Source: BS750m-G62 sp964577175
GTDB lineage: Bacteria; Planctomycetota; Phycisphaerae; FEN-1346
Reading direction: 5' to 3'
Assembly (NCBI GenBank): GCA_964577175.1
Contig: CAZNYC010000134.1
Coordinates: 1-10,897, forward strand
Length of the DNA stretch: 10,897 nucleotides
Shown here: one piece after another, positions 1 through 5,220 of the stretch
How the letters are laid out: the number at the start of each line of letters is the position of its first letter
Position numbering within the stretch: the first letter of the stretch is position 1
Translations under genes and position numbers: made by a program
The notes under the pieces: model-generated
What the model saw: only the letters and a program-made list of their open reading frames with translations
Told to the model about the DNA's origin: nothing
Database searches by the model: none

Positions 1-42
1 GGTCTCCGCAGGCGCCGCGCAGCCCTGAAAAGGCCGTTTCGA

Positions 43-70
43 GCGCGGTGGGTGCGCAGACCCACCGCGC
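43..70. repeat. 28-nt hairpin element, family A (copy 1)
   Basis: Perfect palindrome: arms GCGCGGTGGGT (43-53) and its exact reverse complement (60-70), loop GCGCAG. It has the same 11-6-11 geometry and the same GCGCGG arm ends as the copies at 1579-1606, 1603-1630, 3462-3489, 3510-3537 and 9039-9066. It lies about 20-50 bases upstream of the point where the PIN-domain gene loses its 5' end, so it may mark an old insertion or deletion boundary. That link is inference. Confidence 0.8.
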
Positions 71-91
71 AAATGGCCGACTTAGCGTTGT

Positions 92-370
92 AGGGTTAAT
101 CTGCTGCATGGCCTGCCACAAGTGCCGGTTACCGAGGAGGCCACGGCCCTTGCAGAGAGCATCGTCGAAGCGGGGCTTATGCCGCGCAAAGCGGCCGCGG
201 ACACCTTGCACGTGGCCCTGGCGACGGCGCACGAGTTGGACATCCTCCTGACCTGGAACTGCCGCCACCTTGCCAATGCGGAACTCGTCGGAGACGTGGC
301 AAGGCACGTGCGCTCCCAGGGACTGGAGCCGCCGGTTATCTGCACACCCGCGGAATTGATGGGAGTTTGA
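92..370 (+). pseudogene. 5'-truncated PIN-domain (VapC-like) toxin remnant
   Basis: The frame is open from 86 after a stop at 83-85. It reads NLLHGLPQVPVTEEATALAE, then KAAADTLHVALATAHELDIL, LLTWNCRHLANAE and PVICTPAELMG. These are typical of the C-terminal half of a planctomycete/cyanobacterial VapC-like PIN nuclease. Full-length relatives begin about 60 residues earlier with a YVET- or DTN-type strand holding the first catalytic acid. No such sequence is present in any frame between 1 and 92. The Asp of ADTLH remains, but the N-terminal acidic residues are gone, so nuclease activity is unlikely. A GTG at 122 could start an 82-residue product, but I see no convincing ribosome binding site. 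The stop (368-370) is two bases before the partner gene. Confidence 0.72.
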
Positions 371-372
371 AC

Positions 373-534
373 ATGAAAGAAGATCCGATTGTCGCGGAGG
401 TCCGGAAACGCCGCGAGGAAAACGCGGCGTCCTTCGATTTCGACGTTCGCGCCATTGCGGAAGACGCGCGTAAACGCGAAGCACAGAGCGGGCACAAGAT
501 CACCACGCCTCCCCCGCGCGAGCGCACCACGTAG
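373..534 (+). CDS. Small antitoxin-like protein, partner of the PIN-domain gene
   Basis: A 53-residue ORF starts with MKEDPIVAEVRKRREENAAS, continues FDFDVRAIAEDARKREAQSG and ends HKITTPPPRERTT. The charged helix, the 'DPIV.EVR..R.E.A..F..D..AI..D.R..E..SG' pattern and the position two bases after a PIN-domain gene match the small proteins that follow VapC-like toxins in planctomycetes and cyanobacteria. The role as antitoxin is inferred from context and remembered pattern, not from a named DNA-binding domain. The start is supported by GGGAG at 361-365, eight bases ahead of the ATG, so translation was probably coupled to the toxin gene. It appears intact although its toxin is truncated. Confidence 0.65.
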   Translation: MKEDPIVAEVRKRREENAASFDFDVRAIAEDARKREAQSGHKITTPPPRERTT

Positions 535-549
535 CACACTTCGCAGAAG

Positions 550-576
550 GTGGCCGTGCACAAGCAGCCACGGCAC
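550..576. repeat. Degenerate CTTGT-loop palindrome (family B) between convergent genes
   Basis: GTGGCCGTG (550-558) pairs with CACGGCAC (569-576) with one bulged G. The loop contains ACAAG, the complement of the CTTGT loop found in the other family B copies. It fills the 44-base gap between the antitoxin-like gene and the isomerase-like gene, whose 3' ends face each other. It could act as a bidirectional terminator, but there is no T-run on either side. Confidence 0.5.
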
Positions 577-578
577 GC

Positions 579-1460
579 CTACCCCAGCACCTTCGCCCGA
601 ATCTCGCGCCACCGTTTCATCGACCGGGCCAGGTGGTCCTCGGCGGGGGCCTTGATGCTCCAGCACTGCAGGCCCACCTGCCCCGTGTAGCCGGCGGCCT
701 TGACCTTCGTCATGAAACCGACGAGGTCGTAATCGCCCTGATCCAGCGGGGTGATGGTCCGCTTGTCGCGCCGGCCGTTGTTGATGGTCACGCTCAACAG
801 GTGCGGGGCCGCCTCTTTCAGCACCTCGCCCACCGGCCGCGTCTGCCGCACCCAGTGCCAGTGCACGAGGTTGAAGTTCGTGCCGACGTTCTCCCGGCCG
901 CTCTTCTTCGCCAGGCGCACGCCGTCCTCCACGCGCTCGGTCCAGAACCCCGTGTGCGGGTAGATGGAGACGACGGGGCCGGTGTCGGCGCAGAGGTCGC
1001 TGACGCGTTTGACGAGGTCCACGGCCTTGGCATCGCCGGCCGGGTCGGACGGCTTGTGGGTCTTGCTGCGGATGGCGAGTTCGATGCGCACCGGCCGGCC
1101 CTTCATGCGGCGGACGGACTCGGGCAGTTTCGGATCCATCGGCTTCTCGAGCATCGGCACCGTGTAGACGGCGTTCAGCGAGAGGCCGTGCTTGTCCAGC
1201 GCCTCGATCCATTGAGGCAGACGGGCGTGGCCGAGGTGCGGTTCGACGCCCACGTACCCGAGGTCCTTCAGGAGCCGGACCTTGTCCTCGATCTTCGGCA
1301 CCGAGCCCAGGCCGTTGTCGAAGGCGTAGAACGGCCAGACGTCTCGGCCGGAGGACTTGGCCCCGGCAGCCCGCCGGGCGGCCGCCGACCACACGGCGGC
1401 CGACGCTGCCGCCGCGCCCGTGTGCCGCAGGAGTTGCCGTCGGGTGATCGGTTTTCGCAT
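579..1460 (-). CDS. Tat-exported TIM-barrel sugar phosphate isomerase/epimerase-like protein
   Basis: A 293-residue protein. Residues 1-34 form a Tat-type signal (TRRQLL at 6-11, then an Ala-rich hydrophobic stretch ending AAGA), so the mature protein probably acts outside the cytoplasm. The rest fits the xylose isomerase-like / AP endonuclease 2 TIM barrel. Blocks are GYVGVEPHLGH (68-78), RIELAIRSK (125-133), SIYPHTGFW (165-173), NFNLVHWHW (195-203), SVTINNGRRD (223-232), LDQGDYDLVGF (239-249) and GLQCWSIKAPAEDHLARSM (263-281). The 'FNL.H' and 'GLQCW/Y..K..A..HL.RSM' blocks recall a planctomycete subfamily. Classical members use Asp before the His and Glu in the last strand as metal ligands, here Asn197 and Gln265. 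Family membership is solid; substrate and catalysis are unknown. The start is supported by GAGGAG about 8 bases upstream of the ATG. Its 5' end diverges from the DUF6807 gene. Confidence 0.85.
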   Translation of the reverse strand: MRKPITRRQLLRHTGAAAASAAVWSAAARRAAGAKSSGRDVWPFYAFDNGLGSVPKIEDKVRLLKDLGYVGVEPHLGHARLPQWIEALDKHGLSLNAVYTVPMLEKPMDPKLPESVRRMKGRPVRIELAIRSKTHKPSDPAGDAKAVDLVKRVSDLCADTGPVVSIYPHTGFWTERVEDGVRLAKKSGRENVGTNFNLVHWHWVRQTRPVGEVLKEAAPHLLSVTINNGRRDKRTITPLDQGDYDLVGFMTKVKAAGYTGQVGLQCWSIKAPAEDHLARSMKRWREIRAKVLG

Positions 1461-1493
1461 CGCCTTGTCTCCTCAGACCATCCTCAAACGCCT

Positions 1494-1529
1494 GTGCCAC
1501 GGCCGGCCTTGTCCGGCCGTGCGCCACAC
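1494..1529. repeat. CTTGT-loop palindrome (family B) in divergent spacer
   Basis: CACGGCCGG (1498-1506) pairs perfectly with CCGGCCGTG (1513-1521) around loop CCTTGT. GTGC before and GCCAC after the stem extend the outer arms imperfectly. It shares the CACGG arm and CTTGT loop with 8958-8984, 8998-9027 and 10864-10893, but its inner stem is CCGG instead of ATTG or TTTG. It lies upstream of the start of the isomerase-like gene, so it is not a terminator of either neighbour. Next to it, GGCCCG (1531-1536) and CGGGCC (1549-1554) form a further weak inverted repeat. Confidence 0.65.
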
Positions 1530-1578
1530 CGGCCCGCGTTCTCCCGGCCGGGCCACACACACAGCATAACGCGGCGTT

Positions 1579-1606
1579 GCGCGGTGCCCAGTCTTGGGCA
1601 CCGCGC
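1579..1606. repeat. 28-nt hairpin element, family A (copy 2)
   Basis: Perfect 11-bp stem with left arm GCGCGGTGCCC (1579-1589), loop AGTCTT (1590-1595) and a complementary right arm (1596-1606). The inner stem is TGCCC/GGGCA where copy 1 has TGGGT/ACCCA, so several paired positions changed together. Its last four bases are also the first four of the next copy. Confidence 0.8.
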
Positions 1607-1630
1607 GGCGGGCAGGACTGCCCACCGCGC
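1603..1630. repeat. 28-nt hairpin element, family A (copy 3, overlapping copy 2)
   Basis: Arms GCGCGGCGGGC (1603-1613) and GCCCACCGCGC (1620-1630) pair at 10 of 11 positions. Loop AGGACT is the reverse complement of the AGTCCT loop at 3521-3526, so this copy is in the opposite orientation. It shares GCGC (1603-1606) with copy 2, giving a fused 52-bp double hairpin about 130 bases upstream of the DUF6807 start. Confidence 0.75.
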
Positions 1631-1686
1631 AGACATCCGACGGCGCGAATACGCCGACCGACCGCCCGTCAGGCTACACGCTTTTC

Positions 1687-1715
1687 TTGACAGCCGCAAG
1701 GGCCCGGTCTATCCT
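1687..1715 (+). promoter_or_regulatory. Sigma70-type promoter for the DUF6807 gene
   Basis: A perfect -35 box TTGACA (1687-1692) is followed after 17 bases by TATCCT (1710-1715), four of six matches to the -10 consensus. Transcription would begin near 1722, giving a leader of about 40 bases before the ATG at 1763, with the ribosome binding site at 1751-1758. This is the clearest promoter in the window. Confidence 0.6.
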
Positions 1716-1762
1716 AAACCCGCTGGAGTACTCCGCTCACACCCGTATACGAGGAGAGAGCC

Positions 1763-3007
1763 ATGCACACCCGCCCCATCCCGCGTTTCGCTGCGTGTCT
1801 GCTGTGCACCGCCGCCGTCCTGGCAACGGCCTGCACGGGCCCCGCCGCCACGGCCGCCGCAAAGTCCCTCGTCGTCGAGGCCGGCGACCAGGACCGCGTC
1901 TGCGCCCCCGTCATGGTCAAGGCGCCGGACGGCCCCGTCCCGTCCTGGCTCTCCGCCGACGGCAAGCAGGTGCCGTGCCAGGTGGTGGACGGCCACCTGT
2001 GTTTCATCGTGGACGAACTCGCCGCCGGCAAGAGCCGCACGTTCACCCTGGTCTCCGGCAAGGGCGATAAGCCCGCCGATGCCGTCACCCTGAAGGAAAC
2101 CGACAAGACGGTCGCGATCGCCATCGCCGGCAAGCCGCTGACCGTCTACCGGTTCACGAACCCGAAACCGGCCGGCCACCAGTTGCGGCGGCCGTACTTC
2201 TGGCCCGTCTACGGGCCGGACCAGACGCCGATGACCCGCCCGTACCCCCTCACGGACGAGCCGATTCCGGACAACGTGGCCAAGGACCATCCGCACCACA
2301 CGAGCATCTACGTGGCCCACGGCAACGTGAACGGTGTGGACAACTGGTCCATCAGCGGCAAGGCGGGTTGGATCGTCCACCGGGAGTTCGAGAAGGTCGA
2401 AAGCGGGCCCGTGGTCGGCTGGTTCCGCGAGCGGCTGGACTGGACCACCAGGGACAAGAAGCCCGTCATGGCCGAGACGCGGACCGTCCGCATCTGGAAC
2501 CTGCCGCCCGACCATCGCATGCTCGACATGGACCTGGCCTTCGAGGCCAAATACGGCGAGGTGGAGTTCGGCGACACGAAGGAGGGCGGCCTGTGCGCCA
2601 CGCGGATGCGCCCCGAGTTCCGCCACGACGGCAAGGGCGGCGCCAAGGGACGACTCGTCAACGACCAGGGGCAGACCGGCGGCGATGCCTGGGGCAAGAA
2701 GGCCGCCTGGGTCGATGCCAACGGCCCGGTGGACGGCAAACGGCTCGGGTACGCCATCTTCGATCACCCGGAGAACTTGCGGCACCCGACGACGTGGCAC
2801 GCCCGCACGTACGGGCTGCTTACGGCCAACCCGTTCGGCCTGTCGCACTTCACCCGGGGGAAGGAGAACGGGGACTATACGCTCGGCGAGGGCAAGACCC
2901 TCCGGCAGCGGTACCGCATCTACTTCCACCGCGGCGACGAGAAGGCGGCGAACGTGGCCGAGCGGTGGGGGGACTTCGGGAAGCCGCCGCGCGCCACGTG
3001 GAAGTAA
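1763..3007 (+). CDS. Secreted DUF6807 / PmoA-like protein
   Basis: A 414-residue protein with an N-terminal export signal (hydrophobic LLCTAAVLATAC at 13-24). Cys24 gives a loose lipobox, but signal peptidase I cleavage at the AATAAA stretch (29-33) is equally possible. The mature part matches the DUF6807 ('methane oxygenase PmoA') family common in planctomycetes and Bacteroidetes. Landmarks are RPYFWPVYGPDQTPMTRPYP (142-161), DHPHHTSIYVAHG (175-187), EGGLCATRM (274-282), DHPENLRHPTTWHARTYG (334-351) and the C-terminal LRQRYRIYFHRGDE (380-393). The family name comes from a database label. The protein has no similarity to membrane methane monooxygenase subunits that I can see, and no methane role should be read into it. 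Genes of this type often neighbour exported Gfo/Idh/MocA proteins, as here. The start is supported by GAGGAGAG at 1751-1758. The enzymatic role is unknown; a part in extracytoplasmic carbohydrate processing is inferred from context. Confidence 0.88.
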   Translation: MHTRPIPRFAACLLCTAAVLATACTGPAATAAAKSLVVEAGDQDRVCAPVMVKAPDGPVPSWLSADGKQVPCQVVDGHLCFIVDELAAGKSRTFTLVSGKGDKPADAVTLKETDKTVAIAIAGKPLTVYRFTNPKPAGHQLRRPYFWPVYGPDQTPMTRPYPLTDEPIPDNVAKDHPHHTSIYVAHGNVNGVDNWSISGKAGWIVHREFEKVESGPVVGWFRERLDWTTRDKKPVMAETRTVRIWNLPPDHRMLDMDLAFEAKYGEVEFGDTKEGGLCATRMRPEFRHDGKGGAKGRLVNDQGQTGGDAWGKKAAWVDANGPVDGKRLGYAIFDHPENLRHPTTWHARTYGLLTANPFGLSHFTRGKENGDYTLGEGKTLRQRYRIYFHRGDEKAANVAERWGDFGKPPRATWK

Positions 3008-3056
3008 TCCCGCGCGGAGACCTCTCTCGAAGAAGCGGACTACCTGCTCGACTTTG

Positions 3057-3111
3057 GCGGCCCGTCTGGGATACCTCAAGCCTGTAGACGCCAAGCGCCT
3101 TCTTGAAGCGA
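3057..3111 (+). repeat. Left copy of exact 55-bp duplication at gap edge
   Basis: These 55 bases, from GCGGCCCGTCTGG to CTTCTTGAAGCGA, reappear without change at 3212-3266 on the other side of the N run. Both copies abut the gap (the left copy ends on the last known base, the right copy begins on the first). This is what two contigs ending in the same k-mer look like when joined by a scaffolder. Confidence 0.9.
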
Positions 3112-3211
3112 NNNNNNNNNNNNNNNNNNNNNNNNNNNNNNNNNNNNNNNNNNNNNNNNNNNNNNNNNNNNNNNNNNNNNNNNNNNNNNNNNNNNNNNNN
3201 NNNNNNNNNNN
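3112..3211. other. Scaffold gap of 100 N
   Basis: Exactly 100 unknown bases, a conventional placeholder length and not a measured size. Because the flanks are identical over 55 bases, the true gap may be zero (collapse both copies into one) or may hide additional tandem copies. Collapsing the copies leaves the pseudogene frame continuous across the junction. Confidence 0.97.
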
Positions 3212-3266
3212 GCGGCCCGTCTGGGATACCTCAAGCCTGTAGACGCCAAGCGCCTTCTTGAAGCGA
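3212..3266 (+). repeat. Right copy of exact 55-bp duplication at gap edge
   Basis: Identical to 3057-3111. From here the reading frame beginning with GCG at 3212 runs uninterrupted for 43 codons to the TAG at 3341-3343, giving the C-terminal end of the four-helix-bundle remnant. Confidence 0.9.
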
Positions 3267-3348
3267 AGGCCGAGGCGGCCCGCACCCTCTGGGGCCTGAT
3301 TTCCAGAATACGAAGGGACCTGAAGACGAGAACGGTGCGGTAGGCATT

Positions 3349-3386
3349 GCCGAAACCGCCTGGAGGGAGGCCGTTTTCGGCTTTAT
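3349..3386 (+). terminator. Terminator-like hairpin after DUF6807 and the remnant
   Basis: GCCGAAA (3349-3355) pairs with TTTCGGC (3375-3381), with partial further pairing inside (CCGCC against GGCCG). The stem is followed by CTTTATGCTT. The T-rich tail is short, so rho-independent termination of the + strand transcript is plausible but not certain. Confidence 0.4.
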
Positions 3387-3429
3387 GCTTGCGGCTTGTA
3401 GCCTGTGGCTTCTTACCCCCCTCACCCTA

Positions 3430-3452
3430 CCCTCTCCCGCCAGGGGATAGGG
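3430..3452. repeat. CCCTCTCCC/GGGATAGGG imperfect palindrome
   Basis: CCCTCTCCC (3430-3438) faces GGGATAGGG (3444-3452) with one mismatch around a five-base loop. It is preceded by CCCCCTCACCCTA. It resembles a CCCTCTCCCGC-type interspersed palindrome that I recall from other high-GC bacterial genomes. It is in the gene-free stretch between the four-helix-bundle remnant and the oxidoreductase gene. Confidence 0.5.
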
Positions 3453-3461
3453 AGTAAAACA

Positions 3462-3489
3462 ACGCGGCGGGCCGGAAGGCCCGCCGCGC
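3462..3489. repeat. 28-nt hairpin element, family A (copy 4)
   Basis: CGCGGCGGGCC (3463-3473) pairs perfectly with GGCCCGCCGCG (3478-3488) around GGAA. Written in the 11-6-11 frame the loop is CGGAAG, nearly the CGGAAA loop of the copy at 9039-9066, and only the outermost pair is lost. The inner stem is CGGGC/GCCCG. Confidence 0.65.
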
Positions 3490-3509
3490 GGAACTCGCTG
3501 GCAAGAAAA

Positions 3510-3537
3510 GCGCGGTGGGCAGTCCTGCCCACCGCGC
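3510..3537. repeat. 28-nt hairpin element, family A (copy 5)
   Basis: Perfect 11-bp stem: GCGCGGTGGGC (3510-3520), loop AGTCCT (3521-3526), complementary arm (3527-3537). It follows copy 4 after 20 bases and lies 46 bases past the 3' end of the oxidoreductase gene. It is probably the least decayed copy in the window. Confidence 0.8.
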
Positions 3538-3582
3538 TTCGTCTTTTCGCCGTGGCTCGCGGTTCGCAGCCCGCGGCTGTCG

Positions 3583-5013
3583 TTACGCGCTATCCGGCAC
3601 GTCGAACGGCGGCCGGGGCGGACGGCGGAGCATCTCGTTCGCCTTCGCCGGCGCGTCGACGAACCTCTCGGTCTTCGGATCGAACGTCATCGCCACACCG
3701 ACCTGCATCTTGCACTTCGAGAGGTCCAGGCCCTGGTTCTCTCTCAGTTGCCTGTTGAGCCGGTCGAGTTGCTCGTTGGCGTAATCGTCGTCGAACGGGT
3801 CCTTGACGTCGCTCCAGGTCCGCTCCTTGCCCAGCCACCAGGAGATCTCGCCGAGGTGGCAGAGGCCGGACGAGAGCCGCCCCTCCTCGTACGGGGCGTT
3901 AAGGTCCTCTTTCTTGCGGCTGCGCATGGCGGCGATGAAGTTGCCGAAGTGCCCGCCGCCCGGACCCATCTTCACATCCACGCTGGGAATCTTCTCGACG
4001 TCGCTGCCCTCGGCCGGCTTGAACTTGCCGGTGTCGATGACCTTGCCCTTCTCGTAGATGAAGTCGTTGCTCACGCGGCGCGTCTTGCCGCTCACAAGGT
4101 TGCAGTTCTCGAAGAACAGGATCCGGCCGTCGTCGTAGCGGAACACGGTCATCTGGACGTTGGGCGTCTCGCCCTGGTCATCCCACTTGATGCGACCGCC
4201 GACGGACATGACGTAGGTGGGCCAAGTGGCATCGGCCAGCGCCCAGCGGGCCACGTCCATCTGGTGGACGCCCTGGTTGCCGATCTCGCCGTTGCCGAAA
4301 TCCCAGAACCAGTGCCAGTTGTAGTGGACGAGGTTCCCGTGGTACGGCTGCATGGGCGCGGGGCCGACCCACAGGTTCCAGTCGAGCCAGGGGGGCGGGT
4401 CCTCGATCTTCTTGTGCCCGATGCCGCCGCGCGGCTTCGAGGCGATGCCGTGGCTGACCTTCAGTTTGCCGAGTTTGCCCGAGCGGGTGAGTTCGGCCAA
4501 CTTGGCCCAGCCGCTGCTCGACCGCCGCTGCATCCCCACCTGGACGATGGCGTCGGACTTGGCGATCAGGTCCGTGCACACCCGGCCCTCGTGCACGCGG
4601 TGCGTGACAGGCTTCTCGACGTACATGTCCTTGCCCGCCTGGACCGCCCAGATCGTTTGGAGCGTGTGCCAGTGGTTCGTCGTGGCAGAGGTGCAGGCAT
4701 TGAGGTTCTTGTCCTCGAGGGCCTTGCGGATGTCGCGGGTGGTGTTGGGCGTCTTGCCCTGCGACTTCTTGGCCTTGTCGGCGGCGGCCTCGGCTCGCTT
4801 GTCGTCGGGGTCGACGCACCACGTGACCTCGCACCCGTCGGACTTGAGGAACTGGCCGAGGTGGTGCCCGCCCCGGCCGCCGCAGCCGGTGACGGCCACG
4901 TTAATGCGGTCGTTGGCCCCCAGCACACGGTGCCCGGCGTGGCTGACGACGAACGCCGTCCCCGCCGCGGCGAGGGACTGCTTCATGAACCTTCGGCGAC
5001 TGAGTCGTGACAT
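3583..5013 (-). CDS. Tat-exported Gfo/Idh/MocA family oxidoreductase
   Basis: A 476-residue protein. A Tat signal begins SRRRFMKQSL (5-14) and ends near LGA (31-33), so it is likely exported folded, with its nucleotide cofactor. A Rossmann domain follows: INVAVTGCGGRGGHH (37-51, glycine-rich turn), an acidic residue in CVDPD (66-70), TTNHWH (111-116) and the family's EKP motif in YVEKPVTHRVHEG (131-143). The C-terminal domain shows NWHWFWDFGNGEIGNQGVHQ (232-251) with MDVARWAL, the block typical of planctomycete members, including His250. Relatives are NAD(P)-dependent sugar dehydrogenases, and some (GH109) are NAD-assisted glycosidases; the sequence does not decide between these. AGGAGGAG about 8 bases before the ATG supports the start. 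The gene diverges from the lyase-like gene and converges on the DUF6807 region. The substrate is unknown. Confidence 0.92.
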   Translation of the reverse strand: MSRLSRRRFMKQSLAAAGTAFVVSHAGHRVLGANDRINVAVTGCGGRGGHHLGQFLKSDGCEVTWCVDPDDKRAEAAADKAKKSQGKTPNTTRDIRKALEDKNLNACTSATTNHWHTLQTIWAVQAGKDMYVEKPVTHRVHEGRVCTDLIAKSDAIVQVGMQRRSSSGWAKLAELTRSGKLGKLKVSHGIASKPRGGIGHKKIEDPPPWLDWNLWVGPAPMQPYHGNLVHYNWHWFWDFGNGEIGNQGVHQMDVARWALADATWPTYVMSVGGRIKWDDQGETPNVQMTVFRYDDGRILFFENCNLVSGKTRRVSNDFIYEKGKVIDTGKFKPAEGSDVEKIPSVDVKMGPGGGHFGNFIAAMRSRKKEDLNAPYEEGRLSSGLCHLGEISWWLGKERTWSDVKDPFDDDYANEQLDRLNRQLRENQGLDLSKCKMQVGVAMTFDPKTERFVDAPAKANEMLRRPPRPPFDVPDSA

Positions 5014-5071
5014 GACGTGCTCCTCCTGATGCCCCTTTCACGCGAAACGTCTCTGGCCCACTTCCCGTCCT

Positions 5072-5100
5072 AGCCTACCCCAGGCGCCCCGGCCATGCAA
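5072..5100 (-). promoter_or_regulatory. Possible promoter for the oxidoreductase gene
   Basis: On the minus strand TTGCAT (5100-5095) is followed after 17 bases by TAGGCT (5077-5072). Each box matches consensus at only three of six positions, but the spacing equals that of the clearer promoter at 1687-1715. Transcription would start about 50 bases ahead of the ATG at 5013. Confidence 0.25.
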
Positions 5101-5152
5101 GCGTTATCGCGGCGGGTGCGCCGTTTCCGGAAGGCACTGCAAAAAAGACTCC

Positions 5153-5181
5153 TGGAACCTCTTCCGCGCATCCGCTATCGT
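5153..5181 (+). promoter_or_regulatory. Possible promoter for the DUF4962/heparinase gene
   Basis: TATCGT (5176-5181) resembles the TATCCT -10 box of the DUF6807 promoter and lies about 40 bases before the ATG, a similar distance. The -35 position, 17 bases upstream, is TGGAAC (5153-5158), a poor match. An A-rich run (5141-5146) lies just above and could act as an upstream element. Confidence 0.3.
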
Positions 5182-5220
5182 CAACCTCCGACCTGACGCG
5201 TGTATCCGGAGGAATCCGCC

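Larger units (their letters stand above)
3017..3343 (+). pseudogene. Frameshifted, 5'-truncated four-helix-bundle (23S rRNA IVS-type) protein remnant
   Basis: Immediately after the DUF6807 stop the sequence reads ETSLEEADYLLD (3017-3052). After a +1 shift it reads AARLGYLKPVDAKRLLEA. The scaffold gap then intervenes, and beyond it the repeated block continues to AEAARTLWGLISRIRRDL with a stop at 3341-3343. Together 'EADYLLD-AARLGYL...A.RLLEA..EAARTLWGLI' resembles the C-terminal half of four-helix-bundle proteins related to the 23S rRNA intervening-sequence protein. Deleting one T at 3053-3055 would restore a continuous LLD-L-AARLGYL frame. The first half of such a protein (about 60-70 residues) is absent. 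I read this as a decayed fragment, not a functional gene. Confidence 0.55.

Noticed and set aside
82..1560. 492-residue open frame on the minus strand overlapping the isomerase-like gene
   Set aside because: Arg/Pro/Gly-rich translation with no recognisable family. It is a GC-driven shadow of the well-supported frame at 579-1460, which has a Tat signal, a ribosome binding site and fold motifs.
1763..3007. Particulate methane monooxygenase subunit (from the 'PmoA' family label)
   Set aside because: The protein is a soluble secreted protein with one signal segment and no further membrane helices; the label is a database name for the DUF6807 family.
3748..5010. 420-residue + strand open frame opposite the oxidoreductase
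   Set aside because: Antisense shadow with Val/Leu/Ala/His/Arg bias and no family. The minus-strand protein is clearly Gfo/Idh/MocA.
5200..5220. GTG start seven codons upstream for the lyase-like gene
   Set aside because: It would put the GGAGGA Shine-Dalgarno (5208-5213) inside the gene; the ATG at 5221 has ideal spacing and begins a normal signal peptide.
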